In this document: one piece after another, positions 8,096-16,690 of the stretch | Layout of the letters: each line of letters begins with the position of its first letter | How positions within the stretch are numbered: position 1 is the first letter of the stretch | Origin: Mycobacteroides sp. CBMA 271 | GTDB taxonomy: Bacteria; Actinomycetota; Actinomycetes; Mycobacteriales; Mycobacteriaceae | Direction: 5' to 3' | Length of the DNA stretch: 64,000 nt | Assembly (NCBI RefSeq): GCF_009729205.1 | Contig: NZ_VTHB01000006.1 | Location: forward strand, 324,303 to 388,302 | The notes under the pieces: model-generated | The model's database searches: none | What the model was told of the DNA's origin: nothing | The model's input: the letters and a program-made list of their open reading frames with translations, nothing else | Translations under genes and position numbers: made by a program

Positions 8096-8184
8096 GGAGG
8101 CGTGCCAGAGCGGCCGAATGGGACTCACTGCTAATGAGTTGTCCCCCTCAAAGGGGACCGGAGGTTCAAATCCTCTCGCCTCCG
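8096..8184 (+). tRNA. tRNA-Ser (GCU anticodon)
   Basis: Acceptor arms GGAGGCG (8096-8102) and CGCCTCC (8177-8183) pair perfectly, discriminator G at 8184. The anticodon loop CTGCTAA sits on stem ACTCA/TGAGT, giving GCT. A long variable arm (CCCC...GGGG) identifies a class II serine tRNA, and the T arm has GGTTCAAATCC. CCA is not encoded. Confidence 0.95.
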
Positions 8185-8232
8185 CGTCGGTCTGCAGGCC
8201 AAACCTGTTGACCTACAACAATTGAATAGCAC

Positions 8233-8308
8233 GCGCCCGTAGCTCAACGGATAGAGCACTTGACTACGGATCAAGAGGTTAGGGGTTCGAATCCCTTCGG
8301 GCGCACCA
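8233..8308 (+). tRNA. tRNA-Arg (ACG anticodon)
   Basis: Acceptor GCGCCCG (8233-8239) pairs with CGGGCGC (8298-8304), followed by A and an encoded CCA. The anticodon loop CTACGGA on stem CTTGA/TCAAG gives ACG. The T loop is GGTTCGAATCC. It lies 48 bases after tRNA-Ser(GCU), so the two are probably one transcript. Confidence 0.96.
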
Positions 8309-8336
8309 CGACTTCTTCACGAGTGAGTGAGAAGCT

Positions 8337-8765
8337 ATGACACAGGTTCAGCGGTATTTCCCGCACCATCCCCGCGAGGTGTGGTCGGCGCTCATCGACC
8401 CGGCGTCGTGGTGGGGTAAGCCCGATGTCCCGGTCGACGTCGCCGTGGGGAGTACTTTCACGATGACCACCGTTCAGGTCGTCGGTACGCGGTTCACCGG
8501 CGTGTTCGAGGTCGAGTTCCTCGACGCTCTTCCGTACGAGCATTTCACGCTCGGATTTCTCGCGCACGCAAGCGCGGGGCAATCGGCTCGCTGGACCCGG
8601 CGGGTGGACTTTCGTGAGCACGAGGGCGGCACCGCGCTGACGGTGACCAACATGGGCGTCAACCTCGACGATCTCGATGAACGAGTCCTGTTGCGGGTCG
8701 TTGAAGAGGTTCAGGCGACCGAGTTGTACGGCATCGCCAAACTGCTGGATCAGCCGCGCCGCTAG
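8337..8765 (+). CDS. SRPBCC (START/AHSA1-like) domain protein
   Basis: 142 residues with the helix-grip pattern: YFPHHPREVWSALIDPASWW at the start, a beta-rich middle ending in ARWTRRVDFREHEGGTALTVT, and a long C-terminal helix from about residue 112 (LDERVLLRVVEEVQATELY). SRPBCC folds bind hydrophobic ligands in a central cavity; the ligand is unknown. It starts 28 bases after tRNA-Arg. A related fold occurs at 30900-31364. No catalytic residues can be assigned. Confidence 0.75.
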   Translation: MTQVQRYFPHHPREVWSALIDPASWWGKPDVPVDVAVGSTFTMTTVQVVGTRFTGVFEVEFLDALPYEHFTLGFLAHASAGQSARWTRRVDFREHEGGTALTVTNMGVNLDDLDERVLLRVVEEVQATELYGIAKLLDQPRR

Positions 8766-8788
8766 CCTTCGCACTCCAACCCTCTGGT

Positions 8789-8862
8789 GTCCAAACGCAT
8801 GCCGATCTTGAACACGCGCATGAAGCTTCGGCGCCGAACGGCAGTTCGGCATGCGTTTGGAC
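8789..8862. terminator. Nested palindromic element between convergent genes
   Basis: A perfect 17-bp inverted repeat (8789-8805 and 8846-8862, core CCAAACGCATGCCGA) encloses a 40-base loop. The loop itself holds the 12-bp palindrome TTCGGCGCCGAA (8827-8838). The element lies between the stops of two convergent genes (8765 and 8883), so it can serve as a terminator for both. No T-run is present. A small palindromic repeat element is an alternative. Confidence 0.6.
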
Positions 8863-8882
8863 GCAGGGGACCGGCGTCAGGG

Positions 8883-9476
8883 TCACGCCAGCCCGTCACG
8901 CAGCTTCTGAAACCCTTGGGCGACAAGCTCCCCGGGCTCGCCTGGCAGCCCGGTCTTGGTGATTGCCAGCTGGATGACCGTTCTGAGGACCGCGTAGGCG
9001 GCATTGCAGACCAACAGTGGATACAGGTCGACGTCGGAATCCAGGCCGGCGCGCCGGCTGACTTCGGCGAGCACCAGCGCTCCCGCATCGTCGGGTCGGG
9101 CGGCGGCGTGCGCCGCCAAGCCCGGATTTTGCGCCGACAATCGGGTGACAGCGACCGCGGTGCCGAACGCCGCCGAGGTCGCCAGGTGCACGATCGCTGC
9201 CTCCAGAGAATCGAGGACGCGCTCGCCGCCGGGACGCTGACGTAACAGCTCGATTGCGGTGTCCTCGACGCCCTGCAGTGAGAAGAGGACCGCGTCTTCC
9301 TTGCTGGTGAAGTAGTTGCGAAAGGTGCGCGGCGAGACGCGTACAGCGTCGGCGATGTCGTCGATGGTGACCGCGGCGAGGTCTCCGCGTTCCTGTGCCA
9401 GTTCAAGGGCCGCCCGGCTCAGCGCCAGCTTGGTCTCGGACTTCTTCTGCTCACGCAGGCCGGGGAGTGGGGGCAT
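8883..9476 (-). CDS. TetR family transcriptional regulator
   Basis: 197 residues. The N-terminal helix-turn-helix (residues ~10-60) reads ALELAQERGDLAAVTIDDIA followed by VSPRTFRNYFTSKEDAV, typical of TetR. The C-terminal helices form the ligand and dimer domain, with no ligand family recognised. A near-palindrome TTCC-N6-GGAA at 9496-9509 lies between it and the divergent secreted-protein gene at 9591, suggesting autoregulation and control of that gene. Confidence 0.85.
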   Translation of the reverse strand: MPPLPGLREQKKSETKLALSRAALELAQERGDLAAVTIDDIADAVRVSPRTFRNYFTSKEDAVLFSLQGVEDTAIELLRQRPGGERVLDSLEAAIVHLATSAAFGTAVAVTRLSAQNPGLAAHAAARPDDAGALVLAEVSRRAGLDSDVDLYPLLVCNAAYAVLRTVIQLAITKTGLPGEPGELVAQGFQKLRDGLA

Positions 9477-9495
9477 GCGGCCATTCTAACAAACC

Positions 9496-9509
9496 TTCCA
9501 AATTAGGAA
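9496..9509. promoter_or_regulatory. Candidate TetR operator
   Basis: TTCCAAATTAGGAA is palindromic except for one base pair. It lies 20 bases upstream of the regulator start, in the divergent intergenic region. Confidence 0.45.
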
Positions 9510-9590
9510 ACTTTGCCGATTAGTGAAACGTTTAGTCAGTAGATCCGGCGCGCCATCCGAGCGGCCGGAAACGCAAGAAGAGGCAATGAC

Positions 9591-9824
9591 ATGCGGAAAC
9601 TACTGGCAACCCTGGGTATCGCGGTCGCGTTGACGGCCGGGGGCGTCGCCCTGGCCGGGCCCGCCGCCGCTGCCCCCTGCGGCAAGGTCGTGGTGTGGGG
9701 AAACGGCGGGGGTGTCTGCGAGTCCGATTTCGGATCGGACGGCAGCTTCACTCGATGCGACACCGTGTATGTGCTCGGCATCGGCGGGACCAATTGCTAC
9801 CGGGTGTACCCACCGGCACCGTGA
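9591..9824 (+). CDS. Small secreted protein, four cysteines
   Basis: 77 residues with a Sec signal peptide (LLATLGIAVALTAGGVALAG, likely cleavage after PAAAA). The mature part is about 50 residues and Gly-rich, with four Cys (PCGK, VCES, RCDT, NCYR) that could form two disulfides. AGAAGAGG before the ATG is the ribosome binding site. No family is recognised. It is divergent from the TetR gene with a candidate operator between them. Confidence 0.65.
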   Translation: MRKLLATLGIAVALTAGGVALAGPAAAAPCGKVVVWGNGGGVCESDFGSDGSFTRCDTVYVLGIGGTNCYRVYPPAP

Positions 9825-9828
9825 CGGT

Positions 9829-10215
9829 TCACCAAATTTCTTGCAGGCGACCCCAGTTGGCGACCTTCGGGGCGACCACATACGCGCCGATGGTCAGCGG
9901 AACGCCGATCCAGATCAAGGCCGGGTACCACTTGAACGCGGCGACGCAGATCGGCGAGACAAATGCCACCACAGCCGCGGCGACGAACGCCACGACGGGG
10001 AGTACGAGGGCCCAGTGCTGCCCTTCGACTGTGCAGATGTAGTCCGCATCGTTGCCATGGCAACCGTCGCTGGCCATCGTGGCCGCGAAGAACCACATGA
10101 AACTGACCACCGCGCCGGCGGTGAGCAACAGCGAGCTCACGACGACGTAGATGCCCACATGCACACCCAGCTTGTCGGCTCGAGTTTTCGATTCCTCCCC
10201 GTTTGGGCTAGGCAT
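9829..10215 (-). CDS. Small membrane protein, three predicted TM segments
   Basis: 128 residues. Hydrophobic segments lie at about 22-48 (VGIYVVVSSLLLTAGAVVSF), 68-92 (ALVLPVVAFVAAAVVAFVSP) and 98-115. Two Cys (CHGNDADYIC) sit in the first external loop. The N-terminus is charged. No domain name can be given. It converges with the preceding gene, leaving four bases between the stops. Confidence 0.6.
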   Translation of the reverse strand: MPSPNGEESKTRADKLGVHVGIYVVVSSLLLTAGAVVSFMWFFAATMASDGCHGNDADYICTVEGQHWALVLPVVAFVAAAVVAFVSPICVAAFKWYPALIWIGVPLTIGAYVVAPKVANWGRLQEIW

Positions 10216-10360
10216 GGGGGCCAGTGTCCCCTATGGTCGTCGCTGGTACTGCGGGGCCCAGCTCGACAAATGGGGGCGCGAGCGCACCTAGTCGTCGCAC
10301 CTGGGACGGCCCGTACCAGAAGCTGCCCGGCGCGCTGTCCAGTCCGCTACCGTCCCCCTC

Positions 10361-11959
10361 ATGGTTGAGGACCTGACGGCTGATTATGTGATCGTGGGCG
10401 CGGGATCGGCGGGGGCTCCGCTGGCTACGCGGCTTTCCGAGCGGACCAACGACCAGGTGCTGGTGCTGGAGGCCGGACCCAAGAACAAGGACATGGGAAT
10501 CCACATTCCCGCCGCCTTCTCCAAGTTGTTCCGCAGCGATGTCGACTGGGACTACCTCACCGAGCCGCAGCCCGAGCTGAACAACCGCCAAATCTATTGG
10601 CCGCGAGGGAAAACCCTCGGCGGCTCATCGTCCATGAACGCCATGATGTGGGTCCGCGGATTCGCGGCCGACTACGATGACTGGGCCGCGGTCGCCGGAG
10701 ACCAATGGTCCTTCGCGAATGTCGCCCCGTACTTCAAGCGCATCGAAAATGTGGAAGGCGCGTCTCGGGACCCGGGGAGCGACGAGGGCACCGAGGGTGC
10801 GCTGCGAATCTCCAAACAGCGCAGCCCTCGCTCCAGCACCGGCGCCTGGCTGGAAGCTGTGCGGGAGGCCGGATTCGAAGTCGAGCGCGCCAATACCCCG
10901 GAGCCCAAGGGCTTTACCGAAACCATGGTGTGTGAGAACCGCGGACGGCGTTGGAGCACCGCGGATGGGTACCTCAAGCCCGCACTGCGGCGGCGCAACC
11001 TGAACGTCGTCACCGATGCGCAGGCGCGCCGGGTGCTGTTCGACGGGACCCGTGCCGTGGGCGTGGAATACGTGCGTGACGGCATCACCCACACCGTGCA
11101 CGCGCGGCGCGAGGTCATTCTCAGTGGGGGTGCCATCAATTCCCCTCAGCTGCTGATGCTTTCGGGTATCGGCGATGCCGCCAAGCTGCGCGAGTTGGGT
11201 ATCCAGGTCGTGTATGACGCCCCGCAGGTGGGCCAGAATCTGTTGGATCACCTGGTGTGCCCGGTCGGGTATGCCGTCGAGTCGGACTCACTGTTCGACG
11301 CGGAGAAGCCGTTGCAGTTGGCCAACTACTTCCTGCGCCGTCGCGGCATGCTCACCTCGAATGTTGGTGAGGCATACGGGTTCATCCGCAGCCGTGACGA
11401 CCTCGCACTACCGGATCTGGAGTTGATCTTTGCGCCGGCACCGTTCTTCGACGAGGGCCTCGGGGAGGCCACCGAGCACGGCGTCGTCATGGGGCCGATT
11501 CTGTTGAAGCCTCTCAGTAGCGGCGAGATCACCTTGACTTCGTCCGATCCGCTGGCCAAGCCGCGCATCGACCCCCGGTACCTGAGCGACTCCGGCGGCG
11601 TCGACCGGGCCGCGATGATGTCCGGGCTGCGCACCTGCGCCCGGATCGCCGAGGCGCCCTCGATGCGGACGCTGCTGGGCAAGATCCTGCGACCCGAGCG
11701 CCCTTCGGAGAACCTGGAAGAGACCCTCGTGGACGCTCTGGAGAACTGTTCGCACACGCTGTACCACCCGGTCGCCACCTGCCGGATGGGGATCGACGAA
11801 GCCAGCGTGGTGACTCCCGATCTCACCGTCCGCGGTGTGCAAGGGCTCCGCGTGGTTGACGCCTCCGTAATGCCCAGCCTCATCCGCGGGCATACCCACG
11901 CGCCATCGGTGCTGCTCGGCGAGATGGCCGCGGATCTGATTCTTTTTCCACAAGGATGA
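10361..11959 (+). CDS. GMC-family FAD oxidoreductase (choline/alcohol dehydrogenase-like)
   Basis: 532 residues with the family's hallmarks: N-terminal dinucleotide fold DYVIVGAGSAGAPLATRL (residues ~7-24), signature GKTLGGSSSMNAMMWVRG (~85-102), second signature GAINSPQLLMLSGIG (~256-270), and the C-terminal HTLYHPVATCRMG and VDASVMP block. Members oxidise primary alcohols to aldehydes with FAD. The substrate cannot be told from sequence; no betaine aldehyde dehydrogenase or BetI is next to it. Length and signatures are complete. It stands alone on the plus strand. Confidence 0.9.
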   Translation: MVEDLTADYVIVGAGSAGAPLATRLSERTNDQVLVLEAGPKNKDMGIHIPAAFSKLFRSDVDWDYLTEPQPELNNRQIYWPRGKTLGGSSSMNAMMWVRGFAADYDDWAAVAGDQWSFANVAPYFKRIENVEGASRDPGSDEGTEGALRISKQRSPRSSTGAWLEAVREAGFEVERANTPEPKGFTETMVCENRGRRWSTADGYLKPALRRRNLNVVTDAQARRVLFDGTRAVGVEYVRDGITHTVHARREVILSGGAINSPQLLMLSGIGDAAKLRELGIQVVYDAPQVGQNLLDHLVCPVGYAVESDSLFDAEKPLQLANYFLRRRGMLTSNVGEAYGFIRSRDDLALPDLELIFAPAPFFDEGLGEATEHGVVMGPILLKPLSSGEITLTSSDPLAKPRIDPRYLSDSGGVDRAAMMSGLRTCARIAEAPSMRTLLGKILRPERPSENLEETLVDALENCSHTLYHPVATCRMGIDEASVVTPDLTVRGVQGLRVVDASVMPSLIRGHTHAPSVLLGEMAADLILFPQG

Positions 11960-12018
11960 AACCGATTCGCGTTCCCGTGCGTCTGACTGGATAGAGTCAC
12001 CGATGGGAGAGGGGAATC

Positions 12019-12312
12019 ATGAGCGACGAGTTCGGGGTCCGGACCGAGGAGCTTGCCGCCATCTCGAAGACATGGCTGAGCGAGACGCTGCATATCAACG
12101 ACATGCCATGGTCGGCCTTCGCGGACGCCTCGGGCGCCGGCAGTGAGGTGTTGGCGGCGATCCGAGACGTCCAGTCCCCGGGAATCAAGGCAATGTCGTC
12201 GATCGCCCGCAGATTCTCCGACATGTCAGGACTCGTCAGCACCTTCGCGGCCAATGTGACCTCGCAGGACGAGAAGAGCGCCGCGTCGTTCGATGCGTTG
12301 AAGCCACGCTGA
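12019..12312 (+). CDS. Small type VII secretion substrate (EspC/WXG100-like)
   Basis: 97 residues, helical, Cys-free, with a strong GAGAGGGG ribosome site. Two long helices flank the turn around residue 30. The segment TEELAAISKTWLSETLHI and the second helix with RRFSDMSGLVSTFAANV fit the EspC/WXG100 superfamily of ESX-secreted partners. The stop overlaps the start of the following hydrolase gene (TGATG), so both are made together. Likely co-secreted or chaperoning partner of the effector downstream. Confidence 0.65.
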   Translation: MSDEFGVRTEELAAISKTWLSETLHINDMPWSAFADASGAGSEVLAAIRDVQSPGIKAMSSIARRFSDMSGLVSTFAANVTSQDEKSAASFDALKPR

Positions 12313-14207
12313 TGCGCCCGACTATCAGTGCGCTGCGCGGCTGGAATCTCGATGCGCTGACCAAGGCTGGCGAGACGGCGCGCGATAACGCGCGGACCCT
12401 AGATGGATCACTGGACTCCTGTGACCGTGTGTTCAATGACGCGTCGGGTTGGTACGGCAAGACCCACGACGCGGCGAAGATCAAGGTCGACCAGGAGCTG
12501 GACCACGGTCGCGAGGTCCGGAATGTCCTGAATCAGCTCTCCGATGATGCCGAGGATGCCGGGCGTGCGCTCAAGCACGCCAAGGAATACACGCTTCAGG
12601 ACGTGGACGCCGCTGTCGCCGACGGGTTTACCGTGACCGATAGCGGCGCGGTGAGTCATCCCGACGCCGAGAAGGCGCAGGCCGCCGCGGACCACCAGCG
12701 CCGGATTCAATCGGGGCTCGACGAGGTCGCACGCCTGGACGAGATGTACGGCCGGAAGCTGCGGGAGGCCGTCAACGACCTAGAGACCATGCGCGACGGT
12801 CAGCAGGACGTTACGTTGCCATCGGGCGAGAAGATAGATCCCGACGCGCTCGTCGATCGGGTCCGCGGCATGTCCGCGGAGGAGCGCCGCGCCTTTCTGG
12901 AGGGGCTTCCTCCGGAGACGGTGCACCAAATGGTCATTGCGGACCCCGAGTACATGGGGAAGGACAACGGGGTCCCCTTCAACATCCGCATCGATGCCAA
13001 CGAGATCAACATCCGCAACGCGCTGATTGATGAGCAGCAGAAGCCGTCACCGGATCAGGCGCGGATTAACCAGCTGACGGACATGCTCAAACCGATCGTG
13101 GATCCGCATGCGCCGAAGACGACCGCATCGGCGGCCGATTTCATGGTCGATCGCAAGTTCGTGATGTTCTCGACCGAGGGCAATGGCCGGATGATCGAGC
13201 AGATCGGAGACCTCAAACCGGGAGTTCCTGGTGTGGGTGTCTATGTGCCCGGGACCACCACAAACCTCAACGGAAGCAAGTCCAACTACGAGGCGGCCTA
13301 CAACCTCGCCCAGGACAGCAAGTCGCCGGTGTTCGTCTACATGGAGAACGACTTCCCGCAGGACCTTTCCAAGGCGGCCGACCCGTCGTACGCCCGAGCC
13401 ATGGCGCCGCAGCTCGTCGAGTTCGGGAAGCAACTCGATATCGAAGTAGGCAAGTCGGCCCCCGGGGCTCCGGTGACGTACATCGGGCACTCCTACGGTG
13501 GTTCGATCGTCGGGACCGCCGAGCAGCTGGGACTTCGTGCCGACCGCGTCCTCTTCGCGTCGTCCGCCGGAACCGGGATCTACAACACCGAATGGCACGA
13601 TCCGAACCCGAATGTGCAGCGATACTCGATGACCGCGCCGGGCGACATCATCGGTGCGGTGCAGTCTCTGCCCGGCCACACCGATATCCCGACGCGATAC
13701 ACGCCCTTCCCCGGTGTCACCATCGATCTGCCCCCCGAGATGCGCGCCCCCGACGGGAGTGTGGGCAACCCGCACGGAGGGAATCCGCTCGGCGGCGACC
13801 CGGACAAGGTCCCCGGAGTCACTCGCCTGGACACGGGGTACTACAGCGAGACGGCATCGCGGCATGCCGGCGAGGTGGTCTTTGGTCAGGATGGTCACGG
13901 CGGCTACTGGAACGACAGGGGATCGGACGCATTCAAAAACATGGCGGGCGTCATCAGCGGTGGGGAAGTCAGCACATACGTTGAGCGTGGAATCGAAGCG
14001 AACAACGTCGATATCAACATCGGTGACGACGGGAATCTGAAGCAGGAGCTGGGTGACATCATCCGCGCCAAGGGCGGCCAGTTGGCTTCTGGTTTCGATC
14101 TCCCCGGACCGTTCAACATTCCCACCAACCCGCGATGGGAAGACCCGTACGGTAATCCGCGAGTCACCGACAATCCCGGGTTAGGGCCCAAGGTACAAGT
14201 GAAATGA
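12312..14207 (+). CDS. DUF1023-type alpha/beta hydrolase, probable type VII secretion effector
   Basis: 631 residues. The first ~130 are long helices (a WXG-like pairing region with LDHGREVRNVLNQLSDD); the C-terminal half is an alpha/beta hydrolase with nucleophile elbow GHSYGGSIVG (~392-401) preceded by GVGVYVPGTTTNLNG. A His-rich stretch near residue 533 (GQDGHGGYWN) may hold the catalytic His. DUF1023 hydrolases next to small EspC/WXG proteins are common in mycobacteria and typical of ESX effectors. The final gene of this operon is a lipoprotein-like protein that could be its antagonist. Substrate unknown. Confidence 0.75.
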   Translation: MRPTISALRGWNLDALTKAGETARDNARTLDGSLDSCDRVFNDASGWYGKTHDAAKIKVDQELDHGREVRNVLNQLSDDAEDAGRALKHAKEYTLQDVDAAVADGFTVTDSGAVSHPDAEKAQAAADHQRRIQSGLDEVARLDEMYGRKLREAVNDLETMRDGQQDVTLPSGEKIDPDALVDRVRGMSAEERRAFLEGLPPETVHQMVIADPEYMGKDNGVPFNIRIDANEINIRNALIDEQQKPSPDQARINQLTDMLKPIVDPHAPKTTASAADFMVDRKFVMFSTEGNGRMIEQIGDLKPGVPGVGVYVPGTTTNLNGSKSNYEAAYNLAQDSKSPVFVYMENDFPQDLSKAADPSYARAMAPQLVEFGKQLDIEVGKSAPGAPVTYIGHSYGGSIVGTAEQLGLRADRVLFASSAGTGIYNTEWHDPNPNVQRYSMTAPGDIIGAVQSLPGHTDIPTRYTPFPGVTIDLPPEMRAPDGSVGNPHGGNPLGGDPDKVPGVTRLDTGYYSETASRHAGEVVFGQDGHGGYWNDRGSDAFKNMAGVISGGEVSTYVERGIEANNVDINIGDDGNLKQELGDIIRAKGGQLASGFDLPGPFNIPTNPRWEDPYGNPRVTDNPGLGPKVQVK

Positions 14208-14704
14208 AGCCTCTTCGTTGGGTTTTAGCGTTGGTTGTGGCTTTGACGGCGGCGACGTCGTGTGCCGACGACCGCACTGATGGAAGGACCGAGGAAACGA
14301 TGCAGCCGGTGACGTTGAAGATGAGCGAGGCGTTAGTTGCTACCGCCGAAAACCTTTCGGCGGTAGTCGGTGAACATGTGGACGCCAGCCCCGATAAGGC
14401 GCAGCGCGACGGCTGCCGGACGGTTGACCTGATGCCGGCCGGTCCGCCGTGGACGGTGCGCTTCACCCGCGCCTACGACCATCCGTCCAGTGAACTCATA
14501 GCCGCCACGCTCGGTCGCCTTGAAGCGTTGAGCGTCAAGGGATTCCAACTGCAGGCGCGCAAGCGCCCCGATCCCGCGCCGCCGCATGAATTCACCTATC
14601 GTGACGCCGCCGGTTACACGGTGGGCACCAGCGAGTACAGGGAAGGTGACGGGACCCCAGTCTTCCGGGTGACCGCGTCGTCCCCGTGCGCGAACGAGGA
14701 CTAG
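14204..14704 (+). CDS. Putative lipoprotein, third gene of the ESX effector operon
   Basis: 166 residues starting at an ATGA overlap with the hydrolase stop. The signal sequence VLALVVALTAATSCADD has a lipobox-like end (ATSC), predicting a membrane-anchored, externally exposed protein. No domain is recognised. Its coupling to a secreted hydrolase and its surface location fit an immunity lipoprotein, by inference. A perfect 12-bp inverted repeat lies inside the gene (14340-14351 with 14355-14366). The 3' end overlaps the convergent phosphatase gene by four bases. Confidence 0.65.
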   Translation: MKPLRWVLALVVALTAATSCADDRTDGRTEETMQPVTLKMSEALVATAENLSAVVGEHVDASPDKAQRDGCRTVDLMPAGPPWTVRFTRAYDHPSSELIAATLGRLEALSVKGFQLQARKRPDPAPPHEFTYRDAAGYTVGTSEYREGDGTPVFRVTASSPCANED

Positions 14705-15372
14705 CGGTAGGTCACCAGGTCCCGGTTGCCGCCACCTCCGAGCAGATGGGTGTGGTCATTGAAGGAGAGCAGGCTCAGTCCCCGCCTGCCGTTGACTAGC
14801 GAGGTGACCGACGAGTTGATGACAACACGTTGTGCGGTAAGCCAATTCGCTACGCTCCCGCTCCAGCGGTCCGCCACGATCATGCCGATGACTCCAGCAG
14901 ATGTGGCCACCACGGTGTCGCCGTCCAGCGTGGTGATGTCGGCCATCGCGGCCAGCACGCGCTGCTGAAATCGGGTGTAGCTCTCGGCGTATTCACCGGA
15001 TGAGTCGGTACTGGCCCACTGCGCCAGGCCGTCCTCCAGGATGGCTTGGGTATCGCCCTTGGCCAATTTCTTGACAGTGTCGACCGACGCCAGCCGCCGC
15101 ATCCGCGAGTTGCCGACGATCTCCTTGTAGTCGTACTCGTCCCACCGGTCGTCCTGCTGCGGCTCGGATCCCAATGCGAGTGCAACGGCCTCACCGGTCT
15201 GACGTTGTCGTTTCATCCCGCCGTGTACAACCCGGGTGCCGCCCAGGCCGCGGCGGGCGAGCTCGGCGGCCACGGTATCGGCCTGCCGCTGCCCGATGCT
15301 GGTGAGCGGGCTGTCGGGACTGCTGGAGTAGTTGGCAGCCTGACCGTGCCGGACCAGGTAGATGACGCCCAT
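14701..15372 (-). CDS. Histidine phosphatase family protein (phosphoglycerate mutase-like)
   Basis: 223 residues. The N-terminus MGVIYLVRHGQAANY carries the RHG motif with the phospho-accepting His (residue 9); SPLTSIGQRQADTVA follows. The second catalytic His is not in the common GHG form: the C-terminal segment reads TVVATSAGVIGMIVADRW, with Ala-Gly in place of His-Gly. That substitution is unusual and could mean altered or lost activity. Substrate unknown. Confidence 0.8.
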   Translation of the reverse strand: MGVIYLVRHGQAANYSSSPDSPLTSIGQRQADTVAAELARRGLGGTRVVHGGMKRQRQTGEAVALALGSEPQQDDRWDEYDYKEIVGNSRMRRLASVDTVKKLAKGDTQAILEDGLAQWASTDSSGEYAESYTRFQQRVLAAMADITTLDGDTVVATSAGVIGMIVADRWSGSVANWLTAQRVVINSSVTSLVNGRRGLSLLSFNDHTHLLGGGGNRDLVTYR

Positions 15373-15454
15373 ATAGGAATCGTATCGACTGTCCGGATCA
15401 CGACCACTCGGCGAACCTCAGACGCCGATGATGGGCGGGCCTAGCATCGGACGC

Positions 15455-16690
15455 ATGGACTTTGCCCCGTCTGCCCGCGCCGCTGAACTGACCGCCGCCG
15501 TTCGGGAGTTCATTGATGGCGAGATCATGCCGATGGAACGCGCGGTACTGGCCCGTCACGATGAGCTGCTCGGTGCTCGCGCCGGCACGACCGCCGAGCT
15601 ATGGAAGGTTCCGCCCGAGCTGGACGTGCTGAAGACGAAGGCCCGTGCCGCGAGACTGTGGAATCTGTTCCTGCCCGATCCCGAGCTCGGCGGCGGACTT
15701 TCCAACTCCGAGTACGCGCCGCTGGCCGAACAGATGGGCCGCTCGCTGTTCGCGCCGACCGTATTCAACTGCAATGCACCGGATTCCGGGAACATGGAAG
15801 TGCTGCACCGCTACGGCAGCCAGGAACAAAAGGAGGTGTGGCTGGAACCGCTGCTTGAGGGCGACATCCGGTCCGCCTTCTGCATGACCGAACCCGACGT
15901 CGCGTCCTCCGATGCCACGAATATGGAGGCCACTGCCGTCGTCGACGGCGACGAGGTGGTGATCAACGGACGTAAATGGTGGAGCACCGGCGTCGGTCAT
16001 CCCGACTGCAAAGTCATTATCTTCATGGGACTCACCGACCCCGACGCGCATCGGTATGCGCGGCACTCGATGGTGCTTGTGCCGATGGACAGTCCCGGCG
16101 TCACCGTCGATCGGATGCTGCCGACGATGGGGTTCTACGACGAGCCCGGCGGCCATGGCGTGGTGTCCTTTGACAACGTCCGGCTCCCGGTAGATGCGTT
16201 CATCGCGGGACCGGGTAAGGGATTTGAGATCGCCCAGGGACGGCTGGGGCCGGGCCGCGTGCACCATGCCATGCGCTTGATCGGCCTCGCCGAGGTGGCG
16301 CTGGAGCATGCGTGCCGACGAGGATTGGAGCGCACCGCATTCGGGAAGCCGTTGGTAAACCTGGGCGGAAACCGTGAGCGCATCGCAGATGCCCGCATCG
16401 CCATCAACCAGACCCGGCTGCTGGTGCTGCACGCGGCCTGGCTGTTGGACACCGTGGGCATCATGGGGGCGCTGTCGGCCGTATCCGAAATCAAGGTGGC
16501 CGCGCCCAACATGGCCCAGCAGATCATCGACATGGCAATCCAAATCCACGGCGGCGGAGGTCTTTCTAACGATTTCCCGCTCGCCGCCGCGTGGGTCAAC
16601 GCCCGCGCGTTGCGGTTGGCCGACGGTCCTGACGAGGTACACCGCGGTGTGGTCGCCCGGATCGAGCTGGCGAAATACGCTAGCGAGTGA
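15455..16690 (+). CDS. Acyl-CoA dehydrogenase family protein
   Basis: 411 residues from ATG 15455 (MDFAPSARAAEL); an upstream in-frame ATG at 15428 is less likely. The domains run in order: N-terminal helical (1-150), beta middle with the CMTEPDVASSDATNMEATA flavin-binding block (~147-165), and the C-terminal helical domain with QIHGGGGLSNDFPLAAAW (~362-379). This resembles FadE proteins of the ACAD10/11-like group that oxidise acyl-CoA thioesters with FAD. It is convergent with the exporter gene downstream (11-base overlap). Confidence 0.88.
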   Translation: MDFAPSARAAELTAAVREFIDGEIMPMERAVLARHDELLGARAGTTAELWKVPPELDVLKTKARAARLWNLFLPDPELGGGLSNSEYAPLAEQMGRSLFAPTVFNCNAPDSGNMEVLHRYGSQEQKEVWLEPLLEGDIRSAFCMTEPDVASSDATNMEATAVVDGDEVVINGRKWWSTGVGHPDCKVIIFMGLTDPDAHRYARHSMVLVPMDSPGVTVDRMLPTMGFYDEPGGHGVVSFDNVRLPVDAFIAGPGKGFEIAQGRLGPGRVHHAMRLIGLAEVALEHACRRGLERTAFGKPLVNLGGNRERIADARIAINQTRLLVLHAAWLLDTVGIMGALSAVSEIKVAAPNMAQQIIDMAIQIHGGGGLSNDFPLAAAWVNARALRLADGPDEVHRGVVARIELAKYASE

